A stretch of DNA of 20,510 nucleotides from Myxococcales bacterium (GTDB lineage Bacteria > Myxococcota_A > Polyangia > Palsa-1104). The translations under genes were made by a program, and so were the position numbers. This document shows, piece after piece, positions 6,870 to 14,112 of the stretch. The stretch's first letter is position 1. Each line of letters starts with the position of its first letter. Where the stretch lies: contig JAHFDU010000008.1 in the NCBI GenBank assembly GCA_023248835.1, forward strand, positions 3,878 to 24,387, in the 5' to 3' direction. The notes under the pieces are model-generated. The model saw nothing but the letters and a program-made list of their open reading frames with translations, was not told where the DNA came from and made no database searches.

Positions 6870-7982
6870 TCACCGAACGTCCTGAGCCGGTCGAAGGGCA
6901 GCCAGTCGATCACCGAGGACGCGGGTAAATTGCTCAGTCGTCGCCGCCACCATGTGCTCCTCGTCCCAGTAGAGCGCTTCATCGGAAAGACCGACCGGCC
7001 AATCGCCGAGAAAATGGGCGCCGGTTTGCTCGCTCAGCCGCGTCACCGAAGAGCGAAAATCGCGCCACGCGGGTGTTGCGTGCAACTTGCCCTCGAGCCA
7101 GTGCGACATCGGCAACTCGAGCAGGTACACTTCAATGTGGCGGGCCCGCAACGCAGTGACCGCGCGAGTAAGGCCTTCCCATTTGTAGCCTCCAAAACGC
7201 AATTCGCCGACGTCGTGCTCAAGCCGGGGACGATTGGTGGCGACGAAAGCGGCACGATCGCCGACAATCCCCTCAATCACCCAATTGCGGCCCGCCGCAG
7301 TGCGAAGCTCAAACGGCTTGGGGTGGCGGGCTGCCCCGACGAGCCCGAGGCGCAGCAACAGCGGCTCGAGTCGGCGGTTGAGGCTCTCCCACTTTGACCA
7401 CAGCAGATTCGACTGCACCGACTGCCGATAACGATACAAACCGACGTACTTGCCCAGTGCTACATCGAGACGCATCTCGAGCGGCAGCGACGGCAAAGTG
7501 GCGACTGCGTTCGCCGCCTCGGGCCGAATCACTCCCATTCGATTATTGACGTCGGCATCGTTGAGCGAAAGCGGCGACACTTCGATCAGCACGACATCCC
7601 GATCGGGTCGAAGCACATCCTTTTGCAACATCGCCAAGTTTAGAAAATGGAGCGCGTCCCAACCACCACCGATGTAGGCCACAACATCGACGACCGTGCC
7701 AGAAGAGAGCTGGTGTTTGAGCGCCAGAGGATCGATGCCAGCATCGAAGCGTGAATTGCCAAACAGAGAAACAAACCGGTCGGCCGCATCGACCTGGGCT
7801 GCAGAAGGCGCCAGCGGCTGCGGCCGATAATGTCGCCCGATTTCGTGGCCTGCCAGCAGCGGCACTGCCAACACCAACGCTAACAGCCCAAGCGCCGACG
7901 GAAAAAAATTCTTCGCGGCCGCACCCGGCACCGAAGATTCCGCCACCGCGACCCTTTCAGAACTGGAAGTAGATAAACGCAT
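6870..7982 (-). CDS. SGNH-type membrane-anchored partner of an MBOAT acyltransferase
   Basis: The 370-residue product has a cytoplasmic N-terminus, one membrane helix (about residues 30-45) and an extracytoplasmic SGNH-like domain. The block I motif is G75-N76-S77 with S77 the likely nucleophile (GDS in classic members). The C-terminal block is D340-E-E-H343, giving the Asp-x-x-His of the catalytic triad. Proteins of this DUF1574/AlgX-like kind sit beside MBOAT proteins and transfer the acyl group to an exported polysaccharide. The ATG overlaps the MBOAT gene by 26 bases, with AGGAG about 9 bases upstream, so the two are translationally coupled. The last residues (RPAQDVR) are encoded by a copy of an interspersed repeat at 6879-6898, so the original C-terminus may have been replaced. 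Confidence 0.78.
   Translation of the reverse strand: MRLSTSSSERVAVAESSVPGAAAKNFFPSALGLLALVLAVPLLAGHEIGRHYRPQPLAPSAAQVDAADRFVSLFGNSRFDAGIDPLALKHQLSSGTVVDVVAYIGGGWDALHFLNLAMLQKDVLRPDRDVVLIEVSPLSLNDADVNNRMGVIRPEAANAVATLPSLPLEMRLDVALGKYVGLYRYRQSVQSNLLWSKWESLNRRLEPLLLRLGLVGAARHPKPFELRTAAGRNWVIEGIVGDRAAFVATNRPRLEHDVGELRFGGYKWEGLTRAVTALRARHIEVYLLELPMSHWLEGKLHATPAWRDFRSSVTRLSEQTGAHFLGDWPVGLSDEALYWDEEHMVAATTEQFTRVLGDRLAALRPAQDVR
6879..6898. repeat. Single CCTGAGC...GTCGAAGG interspersed repeat
   Basis: GTCCTGAGCCGGTCGAAGGG belongs to the same kind of element as the CCTGAGCGAAGCG...GTCGAAGGA copies at 14007-14110; both share CTGAGC and GTCGAAGG. It lies across the 3' end of the SGNH gene and is read as coding for its final residues. 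Short elements of this type are scattered in many environmental genomes. Confidence 0.6.
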
Positions 7983-9336
7983 TGGAGGAAGCTCCTAACA
8001 GCATGTAGACCACCAGCACACCACCCATCAGTGCCGAAAATAGCAGCGGCCCGCCGAAAGGCGCGCGCAACAACAGACGCGGACGCAGCGGCCGCACCAA
8101 CCAATAGGCGATCACCAACAGAGTGACTCCAAGCACGCTCGGTAACATTTCGCGCGTCACGTGCAAACTGAGGCTGGCGATGCCGCGAAAAATCTCCGCC
8201 GCGTCGGCAAAGCTACGCGCGCGAAACAGCACCCAGGCGGCGCAGACAAGATGAAAGGTCAGGAGCGTGCGCACCACGCGGGACAAGCCAGACAAGTGCT
8301 TCTCTGGCTGCACCCCAAGCGCGCGCTCGACCGCCAGATAGATTCCGTGCAGGCCGCCCCAGGCGACAAAGGTCCAAGCGGCGCCGTGCCAGAGCCCGCC
8401 GAGCAGCATGGTCAAGCACAAGTTGATGTAGGTGCGCGCGTGGCCTTTGCGATTGCCACCGAGGGAAAGGTAGAGATAGTCACGCAACCAATGCGAAAGC
8501 GTCATGTGCCAGCGTCGCCAAAAATCGGTGATGCTAGTTGCCAGATAAGGCGCGTTGAAATTTTCCGGCAGCTCGATGCCAAACCAGCGCGAGGCGCCGC
8601 GCGCGATGTCGGTGTAAGCCGAAAAATCGAGGTAAATCTGAAACGCGTAGGCATACACTCCGACCAGCAGCTCGAGTGAGGTGTAAGTGTGGGGATGGAG
8701 AAAAATCGGATCGGCCACTTTTGCGAGCCAATCAGCGCCGAGAAGTTTTTTGCAATAGCCAAGCGCCAAGAGTTGCAGCCCGGAAAAGAAACGCTCGCGG
8801 GTCACCGGTGAAATGTTGCCGAGCTGCGGCACCAGTTCAGCCGGACGAATGATCGGGCCGGCGATCAAATGCGGAAACCAGGTGACAAACAGCGCTAGAT
8901 GAAGGGGCGATCGCACCGGCTGCAGGCGGCGGCGATAGACATCGATGGTGTAGCTCATCGACTCGAAGGTGTAGAACGAAATTCCGAGGGGCAGCGTCAA
9001 CTCAAGTGGCGGTAGGTGGAAACCCACGGCATCGAGCGTGCGCAGAAAAAAGCCGTAGTACTTGAACAGGCAGAGCGAACTTAGATTGACTACAAGTGAA
9101 ACCACCACGATCCATTTTCGCCGCGAGGTCGACTCGCTGCGGCTAAGCCAATACCCGCAGCTCCAATCGACGCACAGCTGGGCGGCGATCAACGCCAAAT
9201 AGGGCACGCTCCAGCTGGCATAAAAATAAACGCTGGACACCAGCATCACCGCGCGGCGAAAACGCCCCGGCACCAAGTGAAACACCAGGAAGGTGAAGAG
9301 CAGGAACGCGGCAAAGTGAAGGGTGGTGAACAGCAT
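7957..9336 (-). CDS. MBOAT-family membrane O-acyltransferase (AlgI/DltB-like)
   Basis: The 459-residue protein has many hydrophobic helices from the N-terminus (FAAFLLFTFLVFHLVPG) onward and the family's core motifs. These include GPIIRPAE, an aromatic QIYLDFSAYTDIARG segment, F272-W-R-R-W-H277, LSLGGNRKG (about 290-298), and GGLWHGAAW with H317 as the predicted catalytic histidine. Such proteins bring an activated acyl group across the cytoplasmic membrane for O-acylation of alginate, cellulose, teichoic acid or similar polymers. The length is normal for the family. It starts with an ATG four bases after the accC stop codon, so it is probably in the accB-accC operon. The SGNH partner follows with an overlap. 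The target polymer cannot be told, because no polysaccharide synthase lies in the window. Confidence 0.93.
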   Translation of the reverse strand: MLFTTLHFAAFLLFTFLVFHLVPGRFRRAVMLVSSVYFYASWSVPYLALIAAQLCVDWSCGYWLSRSESTSRRKWIVVVSLVVNLSSLCLFKYYGFFLRTLDAVGFHLPPLELTLPLGISFYTFESMSYTIDVYRRRLQPVRSPLHLALFVTWFPHLIAGPIIRPAELVPQLGNISPVTRERFFSGLQLLALGYCKKLLGADWLAKVADPIFLHPHTYTSLELLVGVYAYAFQIYLDFSAYTDIARGASRWFGIELPENFNAPYLATSITDFWRRWHMTLSHWLRDYLYLSLGGNRKGHARTYINLCLTMLLGGLWHGAAWTFVAWGGLHGIYLAVERALGVQPEKHLSGLSRVVRTLLTFHLVCAAWVLFRARSFADAAEIFRGIASLSLHVTREMLPSVLGVTLLVIAYWLVRPLRPRLLLRAPFGGPLLFSALMGGVLVVYMLLGASSNAFIYFQF

Positions 9337-9340
9337 TCAG

Positions 9341-10675
9341 TTAAGCGGCGAATCGCTCGAGAAAGTGGGTGTCGAGCTGGCCGCTACAAAAATCGGCATC
9401 GCGAACAATGCGCCGATGCAAAGCCAGATTGGTGGCGATGCCTTCGACGACGAATTCCTCAAGTGCTCCTCTGAGCCGCGCGATCGCATGCGGGCGATCT
9501 TCGGCATGAACCACCAGTTTCGCCAATAGCGAATCGTAGTCGGGCGGCACCGCGTAGCCCTCGTAAACGTGGGTGTCGACGCGCACGCCAAAACCTCCGG
9601 GCAGGTGCAGCGCCGAAATCCGGCCGGGGGAGGGCGCGAAGGTCTCGGGGTCTTCGGCGACGATGCGGGCCTCGATGGCGTGACCTCGCGGCCGCGGCCG
9701 TCGAGCGAACGGAGACGAAAGCGGCACTCCGGCAGCGACAAGTATCTGTTCGCGGATCAAATCAAGTCCGGTGACCATCTCGGTGACGGTGTGTTCGACC
9801 TGGATACGCGGGTTGACCTCCATAAAATAAAAATTGCCGCGGTCGAAAAGAAATTCAAACGTTCCGACGTTCTGATAACCAAGATCGCGGCAGGCGCGCT
9901 CGCACAGCGAGAACAGGGTGGCCCGCGCTTCGTCGGTGAGTACCGCTGCGGGCCCCTCTTCGAGAATTTTCTGGTGACGTCGCTGAATCGAACATTCGCG
10001 ATCGGAAAGCGCCACCACCTGCCCGTACGCGTCGGCCACCATCTGGACTTCAATGTGGCGTGGCGACGGCAAATATTTCTCGGCGTAGAGATCGCCCGAC
10101 CCAAAACCGGCGAGCGCTTCGGCGCGTGCCAGCTCGTAGCTCGCCGGCAAACTTTCGGCGTCATTCACGATCTTCATGCCGCGTCCACCCCCGCCAGCCG
10201 CCGCTTTGAGCATCACTGGAAACCCGATGCGTTCAGCACGCGCGATCGCATCGGTCGCCGATTCTAGGCGACCACTGCCCGGCAAGATCGGTACCCTCGA
10301 CTCCGCCATTCGCAGCCGGGCCGAGATCTTGTCACCGAGCAGTCGCATCAGTGCTGGCGGCGGCCCGATGAAAGCAATGTTGCAGTTGGCGCAGGTCTCG
10401 GCAAACGCCGCGTTCTCGGCCAAGAAACCGTAGCCGGGATGAATCGCATCGGCGCCACTGACTTCGGCCGCGCTGATGATCGCCGCCGTGCTCAAATACG
10501 ACTCTTGGGCCGGCGCCGGCCCAATACAGATCGCCTCGTCGGCGAATTTCACGTGCAGCGAATCAGCGTCCACGACCGAATGTACCGCGACCGATCGAAT
10601 CGACATCTCGCGGCAGGCGCGGACGATGCGCAATGCAATTTCACCCCGATTGGCGATCAGGATCTTCTTGAACAC
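9341..10675 (-). CDS. accC: Biotin carboxylase subunit of acetyl-CoA carboxylase
   Basis: The 444-residue ATP-grasp enzyme uses ATP and bicarbonate to carboxylate the biotin on AccB, the first half-reaction of acetyl-CoA carboxylase in the cytoplasm. The N-terminal signature KKILIANRGEIALRI, the glycine-rich ATP loop AAAGGGGRGMK, the LSDRECSIQRRHQK block and the catalytic EVNPRIQVEHTVTE block are all intact. The C-terminal biotin carboxylase domain ends with GQLDTHFLE. The length is close to E. coli AccC (449), with no fused carrier or transferase domain, so it is the stand-alone subunit and not pyruvate or propionyl-CoA carboxylase. The start is GTG, three bases after the accB stop. MBOAT follows after four bases. 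The carboxyltransferase genes accA and accD are not in the window. Confidence 0.96.
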   Translation of the reverse strand: MFKKILIANRGEIALRIVRACREMSIRSVAVHSVVDADSLHVKFADEAICIGPAPAQESYLSTAAIISAAEVSGADAIHPGYGFLAENAAFAETCANCNIAFIGPPPALMRLLGDKISARLRMAESRVPILPGSGRLESATDAIARAERIGFPVMLKAAAGGGGRGMKIVNDAESLPASYELARAEALAGFGSGDLYAEKYLPSPRHIEVQMVADAYGQVVALSDRECSIQRRHQKILEEGPAAVLTDEARATLFSLCERACRDLGYQNVGTFEFLFDRGNFYFMEVNPRIQVEHTVTEMVTGLDLIREQILVAAGVPLSSPFARRPRPRGHAIEARIVAEDPETFAPSPGRISALHLPGGFGVRVDTHVYEGYAVPPDYDSLLAKLVVHAEDRPHAIARLRGALEEFVVEGIATNLALHRRIVRDADFCSGQLDTHFLERFAA

Positions 10676-10678
10676 CAG

Positions 10679-11146
10679 TTATTCCTGCCGAATCTTGAAC
10701 AGCGGCTCGCCGTATTCGACCGATTTGCCGTTCTCAATCAGGATCTGCGCGATGGTTCCGTCGAGTTCCGATTCGATTTCGTTCATCAGCTTCATCGCCT
10801 CGACGATACAGAGCACCTGCCCTTTGGTCACCCGATCGCCGACTTCGACAAAAGGCTTGGCCTCGGGATTGGGCGCTCGATAAAACGTGCCGACAAATGG
10901 CGAAGTCACATAGAGGTTGCTGCCACTCGCTGCGGTCTGTGCTGAAGCCGCAGGCTCGGTCGCAGCGGTAGCGCCAAAGCCGGCGCTCGATGATCCCAGC
11001 CACAGCCGGATTTTCAGGTCGGCGTCTTCGTACTCAAGCTCGCCCAGACGTTGGCGATGAAGCAGTTCGCACAGCGCTTCGACTTTGCCTAGTCGTGCCG
11101 CAAAGGGGTCGCTTGGATTTGACTTCGAAACTTTCTTTGGACTCAA
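10679..11146 (-). CDS. accB: Biotin carboxyl carrier protein of acetyl-CoA carboxylase
   Basis: The C-terminal 80 residues form a biotinyl domain with the motif E-A-M-K119-L-M, where K119 is the biotinylation site, and the SPFVGTFYRAPNPEAKPFVE thumb-bearing segment. An Ala/Thr-rich linker joins it to an N-terminal helical segment (about residues 14-55). I place the start at the TTG whose bases overlap the aroQ stop (TTGA). It gives 155 residues, close to E. coli AccB (156), and a GGAG lies 7 bases upstream. Longer starts would add a non-homologous leader read from within aroQ. The protein carries carboxybiotin between AccC and the carboxyltransferase. In many bacteria efp lies between aroQ and accB; here it does not. 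Confidence 0.94.
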   Translation of the reverse strand: MSPKKVSKSNPSDPFAARLGKVEALCELLHRQRLGELEYEDADLKIRLWLGSSSAGFGATAATEPAASAQTAASGSNLYVTSPFVGTFYRAPNPEAKPFVEVGDRVTKGQVLCIVEAMKLMNEIESELDGTIAQILIENGKSVEYGEPLFKIRQE

Positions 11147-11598
11147 GTCTTGGCTCCATCGAGCGCGTCGCACAAAGCGGTCAGGCCGAGATAGTAGGAC
11201 GCAGCACCAAAGCCACAAATCGCTCCGATGCACGCGCCGGCGATCTGCGAATGGTGCCGAAACGTTTCGCGTGCGTAGACATTGGAAAGATGAACTTCGA
11301 CCGCCGGCAGCGCCACCGCTTTGAGCGCGTCATAGATCGCGATCGAAGTGTGAGAATAGCCCGCGGCATTGATGAGAATGCCGCGCGCGCCCTTTTCTGC
11401 CGCTTGAATGAAATCGACCAGTTCGCCCTCGCGATTCGACTGATGAATCTGCAGGCTGAAATTGCGCGCCCGCGCCCGCGTCATAAGTTCAGCGTCAATC
11501 TCAGCCAGCGTACTGGTTCCGTACAGCGCTGGCTCGCGCCGCCCGAGCAGATTGAGATTCGGGCCGTGCAGCACCAGCAGTGTGCCGCCAGTCGCCAT
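11143..11598 (-). CDS. aroQ: Type II 3-dehydroquinate dehydratase
   Basis: The 151-residue enzyme dehydrates 3-dehydroquinate to 3-dehydroshikimate, step three of the shikimate pathway. Family motifs are clear: LVLHGPNLNLLGRREPALYG (with the lid Arg and catalytic Tyr), QSNREGELVDFI, INAAGYSHTSIAIYDAL with the catalytic His, and EVHLSNVYARETFRHHS. The active Asn is present, although NAAGYSHTS replaces the common NPGAYTHTS. The length matches type II enzymes, which form dodecamers. The ATG shares one base with the stop codon of the Roadblock gene (TAATG), and the stop overlaps the accB start, so three genes are translationally linked. Confidence 0.96.
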   Translation of the reverse strand: MATGGTLLVLHGPNLNLLGRREPALYGTSTLAEIDAELMTRARARNFSLQIHQSNREGELVDFIQAAEKGARGILINAAGYSHTSIAIYDALKAVALPAVEVHLSNVYARETFRHHSQIAGACIGAICGFGAASYYLGLTALCDALDGAKT

Positions 11599-11954
11599 TA
11601 GCTGAGCTCGGCACGCAAAGCCGGTGTCTCCACCCGCAAGAGATAGCGCCCTTTGCCATAATTTCCGCTGGGTGCAAGCGCCAGCGCGACGAAATATTCG
11701 GGCGAGAGCACCCGGATCACAATCGTCAGCGTCGCTGAACGAATCGCCACCTCTTCGATGGCGCCGATTTCAAGCAACTCCGCCGCTTTGCGAATCTGGT
11801 TGAGCAGAAACGAAAATTCCATGCCCACCGTGTTGATATCGACGGTTTCGTCGACCACACGATAGCTGTCCACCGCGATGCCATCGAACCCCATCAACAG
11901 ACCCGCGGTGGCTCCACATGACTCGACCATTTTCTTGAGACGCTCTTGGAACAT
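11598..11954 (-). CDS. Roadblock/LC7 domain protein
   Basis: The 118-residue protein is one Roadblock/LC7 fold: an N-terminal helix (FQERLKKMVESCGATAGLLM), strand GFDGIAVDSYRV, a central helix (MEFSFLLNQIRKAAELLEIG), then strands EEVAIRSATLTIVIRVLS and EYFVALALAPSGNYGKGRYL. Relatives include MglB, the GTPase-activating partner of MglA, and many solo proteins that bind small GTPases. No GTPase gene is in the window, so the partner is unknown and the name mglB is not justified. It precedes aroQ with a TAATG overlap, a pairing I recall from other deltaproteobacteria. The ribosome binding site is weak (GCGGG before ATG). The 122 bases upstream could carry a promoter. Confidence 0.85.
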   Translation of the reverse strand: MFQERLKKMVESCGATAGLLMGFDGIAVDSYRVVDETVDINTVGMEFSFLLNQIRKAAELLEIGAIEEVAIRSATLTIVIRVLSPEYFVALALAPSGNYGKGRYLLRVETPALRAELS

Positions 11955-12076
11955 CCCGCGTTTTTATCACAATTGGCCGATACTCACCACACGCTGCTAC
12001 TTCATACTTCAAGACGTCCGACCAATCCCTAGCCGGATCCCAAGTCCGTCGCGTCAACGTGATAACAGCCTAGCCG

Positions 12077-12844
12077 CTACCTCCCAGTCTGAGTCGCTGC
12101 CAGCGGCACCTCGGCGCCACAAAGCAAACTGGTGGTACCCTTGCAGCACGTGACCAAGTTGTCTTGGCCGGCAATACAGGGTGTGTGCACCAAGTTCGAT
12201 GCAACCCCATTCATTGGGCAGCGCCCATCCTGCCAGGCGTCGAGGCGCGGGCTGGTCAAACAGTACTGGCAAAGACGAATCGGCAGATCGGAGGCGCCGC
12301 CGGTGATCTGCGTCCCGCCCAGGATCCCGACCGGCCACAGGCGCACGATCAGGAGCGGCGGATTGGTGGCTGCCGCGGCCACCGTGGGCGCAAGCTTGCG
12401 GGCGATTTGCCACGGCACCACCAGAAGTCCGGCCATCACCGTACTGGCGCCGTTGGTGGAGATGCCTCCCGGCAACACCAGGCCGCCGTTGCCAGGGACA
12501 AAATATTTTCGCTCCTCCGGCTTCAGCGCAGCCGCCACATCGCCTCTGAGTTCGACGTTCACTCCGGTGACCTGTACGCTGAGCCGTTCCACGTCGAGTG
12601 AGTTGCCAAGCACGATCATGTTGTTGACGATGATCGGAGCGACGCGGTAGCCAGCGAGCCCGAGTTCGGTGAGGCCGACATCGAGTATGCCTTCGGACTG
12701 AAACAGCGACGACGAAGTCGAAATCGCGGTCGAGCACATGGTCGGATCGTGCACCGCCAAATGGTCAATGGTGAGCGATTGACCGTTCTCGATACAACCC
12801 GGCAGCCCCGACAGCAGCAGCAAACACCGCACGGCTTGACGCAT
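12077..12844 (-). CDS. Cysteine-rich putative lipoprotein of unknown function
   Basis: The 255-residue product starts with a lipoprotein-type signal (MRQAVRCLLLLSGLPGC), with C17 the likely lipidated residue. The lipobox L-P-G-C has an unusual Pro at -2. I choose the ATG at 12844 because GGAGG lies 7 bases upstream; an upstream extension would overlap aroB in another frame. The mature protein has hydrophobic strand-like segments (for example RVAPIIVNNMIVLGNS and LLVVPWQIARKL) and a C-terminal region with about seven cysteines, including a CCKG pair. That suggests disulfides and a periplasmic or outer-membrane position. I do not recognise the family. The gene begins 16 bases after aroB, so it is probably cotranscribed with the aromatic genes without an evident link in function. 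Confidence 0.75.
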   Translation of the reverse strand: MRQAVRCLLLLSGLPGCIENGQSLTIDHLAVHDPTMCSTAISTSSSLFQSEGILDVGLTELGLAGYRVAPIIVNNMIVLGNSLDVERLSVQVTGVNVELRGDVAAALKPEERKYFVPGNGGLVLPGGISTNGASTVMAGLLVVPWQIARKLAPTVAAAATNPPLLIVRLWPVGILGGTQITGGASDLPIRLCQYCLTSPRLDAWQDGRCPMNGVASNLVHTPCIAGQDNLVTCCKGTTSLLCGAEVPLAATQTGR

Positions 12845-12860
12845 GGAAGTCCTCCGTCTT

Positions 12861-13997
12861 CTATATTGTAACGCTTCCCATCTGCGCACGCAAAAACTCC
12901 GACAGCCTGTGCAACTCAATCGACAGCACCGTCGCCTTGCCAATTTCACGCACCACCACCTGCGCAATCGCCTCACCCGTCCGTTTCTTATCCACCACCA
13001 GCAGCTGCAAGACTTCGTCGCCGAGCTCGCCGGAAAAATCGACCGGCAGCGACAGCCGCTTGAGCAGTCCACTCAATCGGTCGGCGAGCTGCGGGTCGCC
13101 TCCCAGTGCGGCGCCAAATCGCGCCTCGGCGATCATGCCGAGCGCCACCGCCTCACCGTGTTTGAGCGGCTCACCCCGGCGACGCGTCTCGGTCTCGAGC
13201 GCATGACCGACGGTGTGGCCAAAATTGAGCAGCGCGCGCGATCTTTCCGATGCGCCTAGCTGTTCGCGCTCATCGGCGCCAACGATTTCCGCTTTGACTG
13301 CACACGACCGTGCCACCAGCTCCGACAGCAGGGTAGGCGGGCGGGCTGCTAGCTCCTCTTGTCGTTTTTCGATGAGCGCAAACAGGTCGGCATCACCAAT
13401 CACACCGTGCTTGACCACTTCGGCAAGACCAGCCGAAAAATCGCGCGGTGAAAGTGTGACCAACGTCGAAATGTCGATGTAGACCAGCGCCGGCTGCCAA
13501 AAGGTTCCAAGTAAATTCTTTCCCTCGGGCAGATTGACCGCCGTCTTGCCTCCGACCGACGCGTCCACTTGCGCGAGCAGGGTCGTCGGCAGCTGCACGA
13601 CGCGAACGCCACGCAAGAACAGCGACGCGCACAGGCCAGCAAGATCGCCCACCACTCCGCCTCCCAGCGCCACCAACACCGATCGCCTGTCGAACTTGGC
13701 CTGCACCAAACGCGCCGCGATGCGCTCCACTTGCGCCAGCGTTTTTGCCTCTTCTCCGTTGGGAACCAGCACTTCTGTCACCCGGTGTCCGGCACCGACC
13801 AATGCCCTCATCAGCTTGAGTCCATGCAGCCGTGCCACAGTGGCGTCGGTGATGATCGCAATCTGCGATGGTGCGAGCTCGTCGATTTCCTGCGCAATCC
13901 GCTCGGCAGCGCCCGGCTCCGCATCGATCACTATCGGGACACAGCGCTCCGGCGCCGGAGGAAATTTCACCTCGAGGCGGCGGCATGGCGTATCCAT
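12861..13997 (-). CDS. aroB: 3-dehydroquinate synthase
   Basis: The 378-residue enzyme converts DAHP to 3-dehydroquinate, step two of the shikimate pathway, using NAD and a metal ion. Visible motifs are GGGVVGDLAG (nucleotide loop), QLPTTLLAQVDASVGGKTAV, AEVVKHGVI (metal ligand Glu and Lys-His), NFGHTVGHALE and LKHGEAVALGM with metal-binding His. The ATG at 13997 is used; in-frame GTGs at 14000 and 14006 are possible and would add one to three residues. The nearest Shine-Dalgarno-like run (AGGA, in CTCAGGATGAG) belongs to an interspersed repeat that fills the gap to aroK, so repeat insertion may have rebuilt the start region. The length is typical. Confidence 0.95.
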   Translation of the reverse strand: MDTPCRRLEVKFPPAPERCVPIVIDAEPGAAERIAQEIDELAPSQIAIITDATVARLHGLKLMRALVGAGHRVTEVLVPNGEEAKTLAQVERIAARLVQAKFDRRSVLVALGGGVVGDLAGLCASLFLRGVRVVQLPTTLLAQVDASVGGKTAVNLPEGKNLLGTFWQPALVYIDISTLVTLSPRDFSAGLAEVVKHGVIGDADLFALIEKRQEELAARPPTLLSELVARSCAVKAEIVGADEREQLGASERSRALLNFGHTVGHALETETRRRGEPLKHGEAVALGMIAEARFGAALGGDPQLADRLSGLLKRLSLPVDFSGELGDEVLQLLVVDKKRTGEAIAQVVVREIGKATVLSIELHRLSEFLRAQMGSVTI

Positions 13998-14006
13998 CAC
14001 AGCCAC

Positions 14007-14110
14007 TCATCCTGAGCGAAGCGCGGACTCAAAGCTCGCTCATTCTGAGCGAAGCGAAGCGCACTGAAAGACCGCTCATCCTGAGCGAAGCGCAGCGGAG
14101 TCGAAGGACT
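14007..14110. repeat. Three tandem copies of a CCTGAGCGAAGCG interspersed repeat
   Basis: Copies begin at 14007, 14040 and 14076, each opening with TCATyCTGAGCGAAGCG and continuing with a variable GCGGACTCAAAG, GCACTGAAAG or GCAGCGGAGTCGAAGGA tail. They fill almost the whole 106-base gap between aroK and aroB. The spacing of 33-36 bases and the divergence between copies argue against a CRISPR array. A related single copy lies at 6879-6898. Confidence 0.85.
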
Positions 14111-14112
14111 GC

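Noticed and set aside
12845..13072. N-terminal extension of the lipoprotein frame
   Set aside because: The extension lies within aroB in another frame and is rich in Cys, Arg and Trp, while the ATG at 12844 has a strong GGAGG and opens a lipoprotein signal.
14007..14110. CRISPR array
   Set aside because: Only three copies, diverged and directly abutting, with no unique spacers of constant length and no cas genes.
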